The notes under the pieces: model-generated | The model's database searches: none | What the model saw: only the letters and a program-made list of their open reading frames with translations | Told to the model about the DNA's origin: nothing | Shown: positions 1 through 7,940 of the stretch, one piece after another | Position numbering within the stretch: position 1 is the stretch's first letter | Layout of the letters: each line of letters begins with the position of its first letter | Assembly (NCBI RefSeq): GCF_009660225.1 | Contig: NZ_CP045920.1 | Span: 3,422,079 to 3,486,078 of the forward strand | DNA from: Pseudactinotalea sp. HY158 | Lineage (GTDB): Bacteria > Actinomycetota > Actinomycetes > Actinomycetales > Beutenbergiaceae | Direction of reading: 5' to 3' | Length of the DNA stretch: 64,000 bases | Program-made: the position numbers and the translations under genes

Positions 1-33
1 GGTGCCGAGGTCGATTCCGACCGCTCGTGCCAT
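1..33 (-). CDS. dnaK: Molecular chaperone DnaK (N-terminal 11 codons only)
   Basis: Read on the minus strand, the first 33 bases of the window encode MARAVGIDLGT, the N-terminus of actinobacterial DnaK (Hsp70 ATPase); the GIDLGT segment begins the phosphate-binding loop of the nucleotide-binding domain. The ATG lies at 33-31 and is preceded by an AAGGAGT ribosome binding site at 41-47 with a spacing of 7 bases. The rest of the gene lies beyond the left edge. The HspR-type operators upstream support the call independently. Confidence 0.9.
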   Translation of the reverse strand, partial: MARAVGIDLGT

Positions 34-66
34 GTTGCGTACTCCTTGTTGCTTGACTGTCGGGGG

Positions 67-87
67 ATTGAGTGTGTGTCACTCAAG
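67..87 (-). promoter_or_regulatory. HAIR operator for HspR, upstream of dnaK
   Basis: ATTGAGT-N7-ACTCAAG matches the HspR inverted repeat (HAIR, CTTGAGT-N7-ACTCAAG) at 13 of 14 positions. It lies between the predicted promoter and the dnaK start codon. HspR represses the dnaK operon in Streptomyces and mycobacteria, so heat-shock control by repression is expected here. Confidence 0.85.
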
Positions 88-102
88 TCTTGAACTGCGT
101 TC

Positions 103-131
103 AGTGTGCGCCCTGAGTCGGGTGCTGTCAA
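103..131 (-). promoter_or_regulatory. Probable sigma70-type promoter of dnaK
   Basis: On the minus strand a perfect -35 box TTGACA (126-131) is followed after 17 bases by CACACT (103-108), which matches three of six -10 positions. The promoter lies upstream of the dnaK start and is flanked by two HAIR-type inverted repeats. The -35 box is strong; the -10 assignment is tentative. Confidence 0.5.
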
Positions 132-137
132 CTCGAA

Positions 138-158
138 CCTGAGTCCACTCGGCTCAAC
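138..158 (-). promoter_or_regulatory. Second, weaker HAIR-like repeat upstream of dnaK
   Basis: CCTGAGT-N7-GCTCAAC matches the HAIR consensus at 11 of 14 positions with the correct 7-base spacer. It lies just upstream of the predicted -35 box, so HspR could bind on both sides of the promoter. From here to the start of the next gene at 390 I see no other feature. Confidence 0.5.
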
Positions 159-389
159 CCTGGTCGGCGCGGCGTTATTCCCCGCGCCGGGCCCCGGGCC
201 GTCCTCGGGATGACCACGATCACGGTCGAGGATGCCTGGCTCCTGCCGGCCGGCGGCACACTGCGGCGGCTCTCGGGAGCTCTCGGGAGCTCGGCGACCT
301 GTGGACGGAGGGCGCGGATTCCGTGCACGTCCGGCACCGCCGGGGCGCCCTGCGGCGCCGATCGCGGCCGCGCTTGGTTGACTGCCGCT

Positions 390-797
390 ATGGCCTTTGG
401 ACGGCGTCGCTCACGCTCGCGCACCCTGCTCGCACTCGCGCTGGTCGTCGCTGCGGGGCTGGCCCTGCAGACCGCGCGCACCCTTCCGGGGTCAGACGTG
501 GCCGGCACCGTTCTCTACGCCACCGCCCTGGTGCTGCTGATCGCGGCACTGCTGCCCCGGCTCGGAGCCACTGGTTCGGCGGCCCTCGGGACCGCCGTCG
601 CGCTGGCGGTCGAATTCGCCCAGCTCACGCCGCTCCCCGGAGTCGTGGTGGAGCGCATCCCGTCCGCCCGGCTCGTGCTCGGCAGCGCCTTCGACCCGAT
701 CGACGTGCTCGGCCTGATCGCCGGCGGCATCGCGGCATGGCTCCTCGTGCGTGCCCTCGACCACCCCTCGCGCCGGGCCGCCACCCCCTCCCCCTGA
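390..797 (+). CDS. DUF2809-family small membrane protein
   Basis: 135 residues starting MAFGRRRSRSRTLLA. It has a basic N-terminus and about four hydrophobic segments (roughly residues 10-28, 36-52, 57-75 and 100-125). The conserved stretch is EFAQLTPLP...RLVLGSAFDPIDVLGLIAGG, the VEFxQL / LGSxFDPxD pattern of DUF2809, a family of unknown function. The frame is open further upstream to 210, but that extension is low-complexity and lacks family features, so the ATG at 390 is preferred. No functional prediction is possible. Confidence 0.65.
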   Translation: MAFGRRRSRSRTLLALALVVAAGLALQTARTLPGSDVAGTVLYATALVLLIAALLPRLGATGSAALGTAVALAVEFAQLTPLPGVVVERIPSARLVLGSAFDPIDVLGLIAGGIAAWLLVRALDHPSRRAATPSP

Positions 798-808
798 GCC
801 CTCCCTCC

Positions 809-950
809 CGACCTGGGTCCCCTGGATCCGACCCCACAGGGTCGAGACTCCCCAGCCCCACTCGAGTGCCCGACCTGGGTCCCCTCGACCCGACGGGACA
901 GGGGTGAGACTCCCCAGCCCTGGGTGGCCGGTGGCCGGTGGCCGGTGGCC
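809..950. repeat. 62-bp tandem repeat followed by a 7-bp GGTGGCC repeat
   Basis: Two copies of a 62-bp unit start at 809 and 871. Each opens with CGACCTGGGTCCCCT and ends with GAGACTCCCCAGCCC. They are followed by four exact GGTGGCC units at 923-950. A third, diverged copy of the 62-bp unit lies in the next intergenic gap (2040-2092). The stretch 798-1061 holds no gene. Confidence 0.75.
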
Positions 951-1061
951 GACGCTCCTTCCACCTGCGGACGCATCCACAACGCGGTTCGCGATGCGCC
1001 GTCATCCACAGCCCCGTGACGTCACCGAACGCCCCGGCCCCCGCCGTGGCTCACTGGGTCC

Positions 1062-1985
1062 ATGACGAGCACCGGACCCCCGACCGCACGACGCCTGGTC
1101 GCCGCCCTCGCGGCGAGGCAACACGGCATCGTCGCTCGCCGGCAGGTGCTCGAACGGGGAATGTCGAAGGCACAGATCCAGTCCCGCCTGGACACCGGCG
1201 AGTGGGTGTCCATCCACGGGGGCGTCTACGGGATCTCCGCCGCACCTCGGACTCCCGGGTCCCGGGCCACCGCCGCTCTCCTGTACGCGCCGGCCGGCTC
1301 CGCCCTCAGCCACCTGACGGCGGCGCGGCTGCTCGATCTCGGCGTTCGGTCGGGTTCGGGAGCCATCTGGATCTCGATCCCCCACGGCCACCGCCGCATC
1401 CCCTCCTCCGGCCTCCGGTTCGTTCGCAGTCGCACGCTCGACAGCTTCATCACGACGATGCACGGCTGGCGCGTGACGACGCCGGCACGCACCATTGTCG
1501 ACCTCGCGACGATCCTGCCGCCGGGCCGGCTCATCCCGGTCGCCTATGACGCCGTACGCACCCGGGTGGCGTCGATCGAGGAGATCGCGCGGGCCGCTCG
1601 AGCGGTGTCGGCGCGTGCCGACGCGCCTCGGCTGCGCCGATTGCTCGATGAGCTCGATTCGACCTTCGACTCCGGGCTCGAGGTCGAGGCGGATCACGCC
1701 TTCCGCGCGAACGGGCTGATATTCGAGCACCAGTACGAGGTCTTCAATGGTGACCAGTTCGTCGCCCGGGTCGACTTCGCGGATCCTCGGCTCAAGATCG
1801 CCATCGAGATCGACGGTGCCCGCTACCACTCCTCGGCGGAGGCCCAAGAACGGGACCGCCGGCGCGATCGGCGGCTGAGCGAACTCGGCTGGCACCCGGC
1901 CCACTTCGGCACCGACGATGTACGACGCCGACCCGCCGAGATGGTCGCCCACCTGCGCGAGCTCATCGCCCAGCGTGCCACGTGA
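1062..1985 (+). CDS. AbiEi-like antitoxin-domain / DUF559 (Vsr-like) protein
   Basis: 307 residues. The N-terminal ~90 residues (AARQHGIVARRQVLERG...GEWVSIHGGVYGI) match the winged-helix AbiEi_4-type antitoxin domain. The C-terminal ~110 residues (EVEADHAFRANGL...VARVDFADPRLKIAIEIDGARYH) match DUF559, a Vsr/restriction-endonuclease-like fold. The candidate catalytic residues are E in the first part and the D...E-D pattern in VDFADP/IEIDG. Such two-domain proteins are numerous in actinomycetes, usually occur as orphans and have no established function. There is no toxin partner (AbiEii) next to it, so calling it part of a working toxin-antitoxin pair would be unsupported. Confidence 0.75.
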   Translation: MTSTGPPTARRLVAALAARQHGIVARRQVLERGMSKAQIQSRLDTGEWVSIHGGVYGISAAPRTPGSRATAALLYAPAGSALSHLTAARLLDLGVRSGSGAIWISIPHGHRRIPSSGLRFVRSRTLDSFITTMHGWRVTTPARTIVDLATILPPGRLIPVAYDAVRTRVASIEEIARAARAVSARADAPRLRRLLDELDSTFDSGLEVEADHAFRANGLIFEHQYEVFNGDQFVARVDFADPRLKIAIEIDGARYHSSAEAQERDRRRDRRLSELGWHPAHFGTDDVRRRPAEMVAHLRELIAQRAT

Positions 1986-2039
1986 TCGGCCCGCGCACCC
2001 CGCCGGGCGACCGCGGCATCCTCCCCTTGAGGCAACACC

Positions 2040-2092
2040 CCACCTGGGTCCACTGGACACGACCGGGCCGGGTCGAGACTCCCCGGCCCGCC
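2040..2092. repeat. Third dispersed copy of the 62-bp intergenic repeat
   Basis: CACCTGGGTCCACTGGACACG ... GGGTCGAGACTCCCCGGCCC aligns with the two tandem units at 809-920. It sits between two convergent genes (stops at 1985 and 2222), as expected of a repetitive extragenic element. Nothing else is visible in 1986-2221. Confidence 0.6.
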
Positions 2093-2221
2093 GGAGCGCA
2101 CGAACATCATCGGCCTCGCGTGCTCGCGCCCCGCGGGCCGACCGGTCGTGGTGAGCAGGAGCATCCGCTCCCGCGGTATTCGGATGGGCTCCCCGGATCG
2201 GAACTGCTCGATCGGCGCGCC

Positions 2222-4099
2222 TCAGCCGACGACGTCGTAGGTGCGCAGCCGCCGCCTATCGGCCTTCGCGGTGGAGTTCTGCAGGCTGAGCAGCTCGGCG
2301 TAGATCCCTCCGGAGGCGGCGAGCTCGGCGGGCGGGCCGAGCTCGTCGATCCGGCCGTCGCGCAGGGTGATGATCCGATCGACACCCGCGATCGTCGAGA
2401 GCCGGTGGGCGATGATGAGGGAGGTGCGCTCGGCCATGAGATCGTCGAGCCCCGCCTGCACGAGCCGCTCGGACTTGGTGTCGAGGGCACTCGTGGCCTC
2501 GTCGAGCACGAGCACCGGGGCGTCCTTGAGCATCGCGCGGGCCACGGCGATCCGCTGCTTCTGCCCGCCCGAGAGCTTCATTCCGCGCTCGCCGATCACG
2601 GTGTCGAAGCCGTCGGGGAACTTCCGCACGAATTCGTCCACGGCGGCCCGGCCCGCCACCTCGGCCACCTCCTCGTCGCCGGCCCCGGGCGCCCCGTAGA
2701 CGATGTTCTCGCGGATCGTACCGGAGAAGAGGGACGCGTCCTGGAACACGACGCCGATGCTGCGGCGCACCTCGTCCAGATCCGCGGTCGCGACGTCGAG
2801 GCCGGCCACCTCGATCCGCCCGGAGCGCATCCGGTAGAGCCCGAGCAGCAGGTTGACGATCGTCGTCTTCCCGCCCCCCGACTCCCCCACGAGCGCGATC
2901 TTCTCCCCGGGCGCGACCTCGAAGCTGATGCCGTCGATCACGTTCGGGTCCGTGTCATAGCCGAACCGGACGTCGTCGAAGCTGATCATGGACGCTCCGG
3001 ACCCACCGGAGCCGCCGGACGTGCGGGCCTCACCCTCCTCGACGAGCACGGGCTCGGCGAGGGGCGCACCCGAGGCGGGCTGCGTCGTCCCCACGCTCGC
3101 GGGAAGGGCCGCGGCGAGGACGGCGGGATCGAGTTCCATGACCTCGAAATAGGACTTCGAGCCGGCGATCGCGCGCTGGGCGGAGTCGACGACCCAGCTC
3201 AGGCTCGTGACGGGCTCGCGGGCCATCGCCATGAGCTGCACGAGCATGACCATCTGCCCCACGCTCAGGTGGCCGCGGACGGTGCGCACGAAGATGAGCG
3301 CATAGAGCGCGAAGAAGATGAGGTTGAGCACGCCGCGGCGCAGGGCGTCCATGCGGTGCCAGTACACGGACTGCTCGCGGGTGAGGTCGACGGTGGCGTC
3401 GAAGTGGTCGGTGAAGCCGGCGAGTTCGCTGCGCTCGCGCGTGAAGGACTTGACCACGCGGATCTGCCCGACCACCTCGTTGAAGCGGCCGGAGGCGAGA
3501 TCGACGTGGGTGTTCTTGCGGCCCTCGAGGCGCTGCCAGCGGCGGGAGGTGAGCGCCGTGAGCCACAGGTAGACGGGGTAGGCGATGAAGAGCAGCACGG
3601 CGAGGGGCCAGTAGTGCCACGCCGAGACCGCGAGCACCGCGATCGTGGTGAGCGTGAGGGTGGCGAACATGTTCGAGACCGTCTTGGCGAAGTTGGCGAT
3701 CTCGTTGATGGAGCGGTTGAGGCGCGCGACGATCGTGCCGGTGAGCTCGTTGTCGAAGTAGCGCTGCGGGAGCTGGAGGAGTTTGTCGTAATAGCGCACC
3801 GAGAGGATCGTGCGCATCCGCGCGCTCATGACATCGCCCCAGTAGCCGCCGATGTTCGAGACGACCGAGTTGAGCAGCTCGGCCGCGAGCACGGCGGCGG
3901 CGATGAGCACGACGGTGCGGACCGCGGCGCCGACCTCTCCGTCGCCGTCGATGGTGGCCACGATGACGTCGGTCGCGTGGCCCGTGAGGAACGGCACCGC
4001 CAGGGCCGCGCCGGTCGTGATCGCGGCGACGATCATGATCCCGATGTAGTAGGGAGTGAGCGAGCGCGTGAAGCGCAGGATGCGCGCGAGTGCAGACAA
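2222..4099 (-). CDS. ABC exporter, fused transmembrane and ATPase domains
   Basis: 625 residues from a TTG at 4099 (LSALARILRFTRSLTPYY), chosen because GAGGAGGGA lies 6 bases upstream; the longer open frame has no better start. The membrane domain is about residues 10-300 with six helices. The nucleotide-binding domain carries Walker A GESGGGKTT near 405, LSGGQ near 510 and Walker B VLVLDEATSALD near 530. A Gly/Ser-rich linker joins the two. This is the half-size type I exporter architecture of MsbA/LmrA-like multidrug or lipid exporters, acting as a homo- or heterodimer. No partner half-transporter is adjacent, so homodimer is likely. The substrate is unknown. Confidence 0.85.
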   Translation of the reverse strand: MSALARILRFTRSLTPYYIGIMIVAAITTGAALAVPFLTGHATDVIVATIDGDGEVGAAVRTVVLIAAAVLAAELLNSVVSNIGGYWGDVMSARMRTILSVRYYDKLLQLPQRYFDNELTGTIVARLNRSINEIANFAKTVSNMFATLTLTTIAVLAVSAWHYWPLAVLLFIAYPVYLWLTALTSRRWQRLEGRKNTHVDLASGRFNEVVGQIRVVKSFTRERSELAGFTDHFDATVDLTREQSVYWHRMDALRRGVLNLIFFALYALIFVRTVRGHLSVGQMVMLVQLMAMAREPVTSLSWVVDSAQRAIAGSKSYFEVMELDPAVLAAALPASVGTTQPASGAPLAEPVLVEEGEARTSGGSGGSGASMISFDDVRFGYDTDPNVIDGISFEVAPGEKIALVGESGGGKTTIVNLLLGLYRMRSGRIEVAGLDVATADLDEVRRSIGVVFQDASLFSGTIRENIVYGAPGAGDEEVAEVAGRAAVDEFVRKFPDGFDTVIGERGMKLSGGQKQRIAVARAMLKDAPVLVLDEATSALDTKSERLVQAGLDDLMAERTSLIIAHRLSTIAGVDRIITLRDGRIDELGPPAELAASGGIYAELLSLQNSTAKADRRRLRTYDVVG

Positions 4100-4224
4100 G
4101 ACGATCCCTCCTCGATGCCGTGACCCAGCGTAGGCGAGCGGGCCGACACCGGCCGGCACAGCATCGCACGCGGTGCGCCCTGTGAGCCGTTCGGGGTGGC
4201 GAAACCACCTCCCCCGTGACAGGA

Positions 4225-4242
4225 TAGTTGAGAATTTGACTA
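4225..4242. promoter_or_regulatory. Putative MarR-type operator before the quinone/thiol reductase
   Basis: TAGTTGAGAATTTGACTA lies directly upstream of the GGGAG ribosome binding site (4246-4250) of the next gene. It matches the palindrome at 7941-7958 at 14 of 18 positions, including both outer half-sites TAGTTGA and ACTA. The shared site suggests a common regulator for the two loci. Confidence 0.55.
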
Positions 4243-4256
4243 GATGGGAGTGCGAG

Positions 4257-5228
4257 ATGGGCGAGCAGGCCACTTACGTCGAGTCCGGCAAGGAGTTCAC
4301 GCGGGACATGAACTACATCCCCGACCGGATCACGGCGACCCCGGGGGTCTCGGCCGACCCCCTCGACGAGACCGCCGATCGCGGGTCCGCCCGGATCGAC
4401 GTGCCGACCTGGCCGGTCGAGCCGGGGCGCTATCGGCTCGTCGCCGCGAAGGCGTGCCCGTGGGCGAACCGCTCCCTCATCGTTCGTAATCTCCTCGGCC
4501 TGCAGGACGTCGTCTCGGTCGGGATGCCCGGCCCCACCCACGACGCCCGCAGCTGGACCTTCGACCTCGACGAGGGCGGCCTCGATCCGGTGCTCGGCAT
4601 CGAGCGCCTCCAGCAGGCCTACTTCGCGCGCTACCCCGACTACCCGCGCGGCATCACGGTGCCCGCGATCGTGGACGTCCCGACGGGCCGGGTGGTCACG
4701 AACGACTTCCCGTGGATCACCCACGACTTCTTCTTCGAGTGGCGCGAGCACCACCGCGCCGGCGCCCCGGACCTGTGGCCGGTCGAGCAGCGCGAGGAGA
4801 TGGAGCGTGTCATGCGCCGCGTGTTCACCGAGGTGAACAACGGCGTGTACCGGTGCGGTTTCGCCGGGTCGCAGGAGGCGTACAACGACGCCTACGACCG
4901 GCTGTGGACGGCGCTCGACTGGCTCGAGGATCGGCTGCGGGGGCGCACCTACCTCATGGGCGAGAACCTCACCGAGGCCGATATCCGCCTGTTCACCACG
5001 CTCGTGCGCTTCGACGCCGTCTATCACGGGCACTTCAAGGCCAACCGGAACAAGCTGACCGAGATGCCGAACCTGTGGCGCTACGCCAAGCACCTGTACA
5101 ACATCCCCGAGTTCGGCTCCACGGTCGACTTCGACCAGATCAAGGAGCACTACTACGTGGTGCACCGCGACGTGAACCCCTCGGGCATCGTGCCGAAGGG
5201 TCCCGACCTGAGCGTGTGGACGGCGTAG
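4257..5228 (+). CDS. Xi-class GST-like (glutathionyl/thiol-hydroquinone) reductase
   Basis: 323 residues from the ATG at 4257 (GGGAG 6 bases upstream). The N-terminal thioredoxin-like domain has KACPWANR with the reactive Cys67, the CPWA motif of S-glutathionyl-(chloro)hydroquinone reductases. The C-terminal all-helical GST domain covers about residues 160-320 (YDRLWTALDWLEDRL, GENLTEADIRLF). Known members reduce thiol conjugates of quinones. Actinomycetes generally lack glutathione, so mycothiol conjugates are the likelier substrate (inference). The operator upstream ties it to the dioxygenase-pirin pair at 5.8-7.9 kb. Confidence 0.85.
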   Translation: MGEQATYVESGKEFTRDMNYIPDRITATPGVSADPLDETADRGSARIDVPTWPVEPGRYRLVAAKACPWANRSLIVRNLLGLQDVVSVGMPGPTHDARSWTFDLDEGGLDPVLGIERLQQAYFARYPDYPRGITVPAIVDVPTGRVVTNDFPWITHDFFFEWREHHRAGAPDLWPVEQREEMERVMRRVFTEVNNGVYRCGFAGSQEAYNDAYDRLWTALDWLEDRLRGRTYLMGENLTEADIRLFTTLVRFDAVYHGHFKANRNKLTEMPNLWRYAKHLYNIPEFGSTVDFDQIKEHYYVVHRDVNPSGIVPKGPDLSVWTA

Positions 5229-5267
5229 CACGCCTCACGTGGGGAAGCCTGCTGTTCTGGGACGACA

Positions 5268-5688
5268 TGTTATGTCGCAGGACATCGGTGACAGTTCTGC
5301 ATCAGGACATCGGTGACAGTTCGAGGGGTCTTGGTGGTGACACTTCAGCGGGTTTGATGAGCGGATGCCTGCGAATGAGCCTGTTGATGCCCGTGTCCGT
5401 CTGGCGATCGCGCGGTGGCCTGATGATGCTCCGCGTGGGGCGGTGACGGCGTTCTGTCTTGAGCACGACATTTCGCGGAAGACGTTCTACGCGCTGCGGG
5501 CACGGGCCCATCGCCACGGGCAGGCTGCTGTGTTGGAGCCCAGGGACGTCACCTACGTCAGCAACAACCACTCCCGCCTCCAACCCCGCACCACCACCAT
5601 CAACGACGAACCGTCACCGACGTCCTGATACATCAAACGTCACCGATGTCCTGATGCAGAACTGTCACCCATGTCCCGATACAAGGCA
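5268..5688. mobile_element. Deleted IS481-like element with terminal repeats and 15-bp target duplication
   Basis: About 421 bp flanked by the 15-bp direct repeat TGTTCTGGGACGACA (5253-5267 and 5689-5703), read as a target-site duplication. Both ends start TG...CA and form inverted repeats of about 50 bp with a few mismatches. Each contains the motif GACATCGGTGACAGTT, or a near copy, twice at about 25-bp spacing, typical of transposase binding sites. Inside is only the beginning and the last codons of a transposase gene. The element is therefore non-autonomous. It interrupted a hairpin like the intact one at 5737-5779. Confidence 0.75.
5365..5628 (+). pseudogene. Internally deleted transposase (IS481-like), 87 codons left
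   Basis: The reading frame starts MPANEPVDARVRLAIARWP and contains a helix-turn-helix-like stretch (GAVTAFCLEHDISRKTFYALRARAHRHG), as in N-termini of IS481/IS3-type transposases. After about 60 residues it jumps to what looks like the C-terminal tail, rich in Ser/Thr/Pro, and stops just before the right terminal repeat. The catalytic DDE domain is absent, so the product cannot transpose anything. Confidence 0.65.
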
Positions 5689-5736
5689 TGTTCTGGGACG
5701 ACAGTCAGTCTCCCCGGGTGCGGCCACGCACCACGG

Positions 5737-5779
5737 CCGGGGAAGCTGGCTGTTCCGGGACGACAGCCAGTCTCCCCGG
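5737..5779. terminator. Strong intergenic hairpin, bidirectional terminator candidate
   Basis: A 17-bp stem with two mismatches (arms 5737-5753 and 5763-5779, both beginning or ending in CCGGGG) closes a 9-base loop. It lies between the convergent reductase (ends 5228) and pirin (ends 5846) genes. A second copy of the same hairpin is split by the IS element: its left arm begins near 5241 and its right arm ends near 5716. The remainder of 5780-5845 holds nothing recognisable. Confidence 0.6.
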
Positions 5780-5845
5780 TCGGCGTGACGTCGCGGGCCG
5801 GCAAGCGATTGCGCTCCGGCACGTGGTCGCGGGCCGGAAGGATGC

Positions 5846-6982
5846 TCAGCGCCGGCGGGGGCGCAGCGTCACCGCCGGCAGTTCCGGGCCGGGGATGTGA
5901 TCGCCACCGTGACCGGGCACGGTTCCGAACCGGCGCGGCCGGCGGGCCGGATCGCCGGCGGGCGCACCGGTCGAGCCCGGGGCCGCATCCGGGCCCGCGG
6001 CGCCGCCGTCCCAGTCGGCCGCCCAGTCGGCACTCGCTCGGGCGACGTCGTCGTGGGAGCGCCCCACGAAGTTCCAGAACATGACGACCGGCTCCTCGAA
6101 GGGCTCGCCCCCGATGAGGATCACCCGGGCGCCCTCGTCGCCGGCCGTGAACTCCAGGTGGTCCCGGTCGCCGCCGAAATAGACGAGGTTCCCCGCGCCG
6201 ATGCGGCCCCGGAGCGCGTCGGCACCCGCACCCTCATCGACACCCGCACCGACGGCACCGCCACCAACGCCGTCGCCGCCCCGGGTTCCCGCACTGCTCT
6301 GGGCGCCGCCACCACCGGCCACCCGGCCGGACGGGGAGCGGTCCGGGACGTACTCGTCGACCGGCTCGGCCGGCTCGATCCCACCGGCAAAGACGAGCAG
6401 GCCGTGCTCCCAGCCGCGCTCGACGGCGAGGCGCACGGACGCGCCCGGCTCGATCACGCCGTCGGCACCCACGAGCGGGCTGAACACTCGCGCGGGCGAG
6501 CGGGCACCCGCGAGTTCACCGATGAAGACCTCGAACCGGTACCCGGCTCCGGAGACGGCCGGCAGCTCGGTCACCTGCTCGAAGTCGGGCGGCCCCGAAT
6601 CCGGCCCGCTCGGGGAGGCAAGCCACAGCTGCACCCCGGCCAGGGGGCTCCCCGCCTCGGAGAACTCCGAGTGGGAGACGCCGCGGCCGGCGGTCATGAG
6701 GTTGAGCTCCCCCGGGTTCACGTGCACGTCGGATCCGAGCGAGTCGCGGTGGCGGATCCGCCCGGCGACCGGCCACGTGACCGTCTGCAGTCCGGTATGG
6801 GGATGCGGCAGCACCGTCATCGCCGCGGCGCCGTCGCCGCCGTCGAACTGGTCGAGGAAACACCAGGCGCCGATCGTGGGCAGCCGGCGGTGCGGGAGCG
6901 TGCGCCGCACCGGGATCGCGCGGATGCCCCCGAGCGGCACGGTCCGCGGGGCGAACACCTGCAGCTGCCTAGGGCAGCGCAC
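5846..6982 (-). CDS. Pirin family protein
   Basis: 378 residues from the GTG at 6982 (GGAG 7 bases upstream). The N-terminal cupin has the pirin metal ligands H60 and H62 (LPHPHTG), H104 and E106 (GRGVSHSEF); the C-terminal cupin follows from about residue 150. Bacterial pirins of this type act as quercetinase-like dioxygenases or stress-linked proteins. A Gly/Ala-rich insert at about 210-250 makes it longer than the usual ~290-320. The frame continues 16 codons upstream to an ATT at 7030, where it reads (I)TNLEAHPGETV, close to common pirin N-termini. The true start could therefore be ATT, a rare codon. It follows the dioxygenase gene and is probably cotranscribed. Confidence 0.8.
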   Translation of the reverse strand: MRCPRQLQVFAPRTVPLGGIRAIPVRRTLPHRRLPTIGAWCFLDQFDGGDGAAAMTVLPHPHTGLQTVTWPVAGRIRHRDSLGSDVHVNPGELNLMTAGRGVSHSEFSEAGSPLAGVQLWLASPSGPDSGPPDFEQVTELPAVSGAGYRFEVFIGELAGARSPARVFSPLVGADGVIEPGASVRLAVERGWEHGLLVFAGGIEPAEPVDEYVPDRSPSGRVAGGGGAQSSAGTRGGDGVGGGAVGAGVDEGAGADALRGRIGAGNLVYFGGDRDHLEFTAGDEGARVILIGGEPFEEPVVMFWNFVGRSHDDVARASADWAADWDGGAAGPDAAPGSTGAPAGDPARRPRRFGTVPGHGGDHIPGPELPAVTLRPRRR

Positions 6983-7034
6983 GTCCGGCTCCGCGACCGT
7001 CTCGCCCGGATGCGCCTCGAGGTTCGTAATGGCC

Positions 7035-7928
7035 TCAGACTGCCACGCCCGCCCGGGCCGGCTCGAGCCCGCGCGGGCGGATCTCGATCAGGGTGGCCCA
7101 GGGGTCGCGCACCTGGAGACTCCCGTCGACGGTGCGATGATCGACGCCGTTCCGGCCGAGCCGGTGCGCGATCCGCTCGATCTCCTCGCCGGCGGGGACC
7201 TCGATCGCGACCTGCCCGAGGCCCAGCGAGGCGGCGCGCGGTCCGGCGCCCCGGGAGTTCCAGCTGTTCAGGCCGATGTGGTGGTGGTAGCCGCCGGCCG
7301 CGACGAACAGGGCCTGCGATCCGAATCGGCTCGTCACCTCGAAGCCGAGCACCCCGGCGTAGAAGTCGCGGGCGAGGTCGATGTCGCCGACCTGCAGGTG
7401 CACGTGGCCCACGGATGCGGCCGCGTGCTGAGCGCCGGTCATGCCCGCGTCGTCGAGGTGATCCTGCAGGTAGGTGTTCGGGTCGAGGAGGTTCGTGGCC
7501 ATCCGGACCGAGCCGTCGGCGGCGTAGGTCCAGCTGCTGCGCGCACGGTCGGTGTACAGCTCGACGCCGTTCCCCTCGGGGTCGTCGAAGTAGAACGCCT
7601 CCGAGACGAGGTGGTCGGCCGAGCCTGTGAACGCGGCCGGGGCGTGCCGCACCGTGGACAGCACGGCGGCGGCCAGGTCGGCCTGCGTGGGATAGAGCAC
7701 GGCCGTGTGGAAGAGCCCCGCGTCGCCCCGGTCGAAGTCGGGCAGATCGGACTCACGCGTCAGGCGGACGACCGGATTCCGGCTCCGGCCGAGGGTCACG
7801 GTCGGCCCGGCCTGGCCCAGAACGGCGAGGCCGACGCCGGCGGTGTAGAAGGCGACCATCGCATCCGGGTCGCGCACGAGCAGGTCGACGACGCCCATCG
7901 AGGTGTCCGGAGCCAGTGTCCGAGTCAT
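7035..7928 (-). CDS. VOC-family ring-cleaving (catechol-2,3-dioxygenase-like) protein
   Basis: 297 residues made of two glyoxalase/bleomycin-resistance (VOC) modules, about 10-130 and 172-290, the arrangement of CatE-type extradiol dioxygenases. Candidate metal ligands are H74 (LFHTAVLYP), H175 or H177 (VGHVHLQVGD) and E243 (VAIEVP), with GYHHHIGLNSW near 214. A GGGAGG ribosome binding site precedes the ATG. CatE-like enzymes open catechol rings and in Bacillus belong to quinone-responsive MhqR regulons together with pirin-like proteins. The adjacent pirin and the upstream palindrome fit that picture. The exact substrate is not readable. Confidence 0.75.
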   Translation of the reverse strand: MTRTLAPDTSMGVVDLLVRDPDAMVAFYTAGVGLAVLGQAGPTVTLGRSRNPVVRLTRESDLPDFDRGDAGLFHTAVLYPTQADLAAAVLSTVRHAPAAFTGSADHLVSEAFYFDDPEGNGVELYTDRARSSWTYAADGSVRMATNLLDPNTYLQDHLDDAGMTGAQHAAASVGHVHLQVGDIDLARDFYAGVLGFEVTSRFGSQALFVAAGGYHHHIGLNSWNSRGAGPRAASLGLGQVAIEVPAGEEIERIAHRLGRNGVDHRTVDGSLQVRDPWATLIEIRPRGLEPARAGVAV

Positions 7929-7940
7929 GAGGCCTCCCAG

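Noticed and set aside
1062-1985. A working AbiE toxin-antitoxin pair
   Set aside because: The AbiEi-like domain is fused to DUF559 and no AbiEii nucleotidyltransferase gene is adjacent.
1982-4123. A 713-codon open frame on the plus strand opposite the ABC exporter
   Set aside because: It is the antisense shadow of a high-GC gene; the composition is Asp/Glu/His/Arg-rich without any domain, while the minus strand has full ABC motifs.
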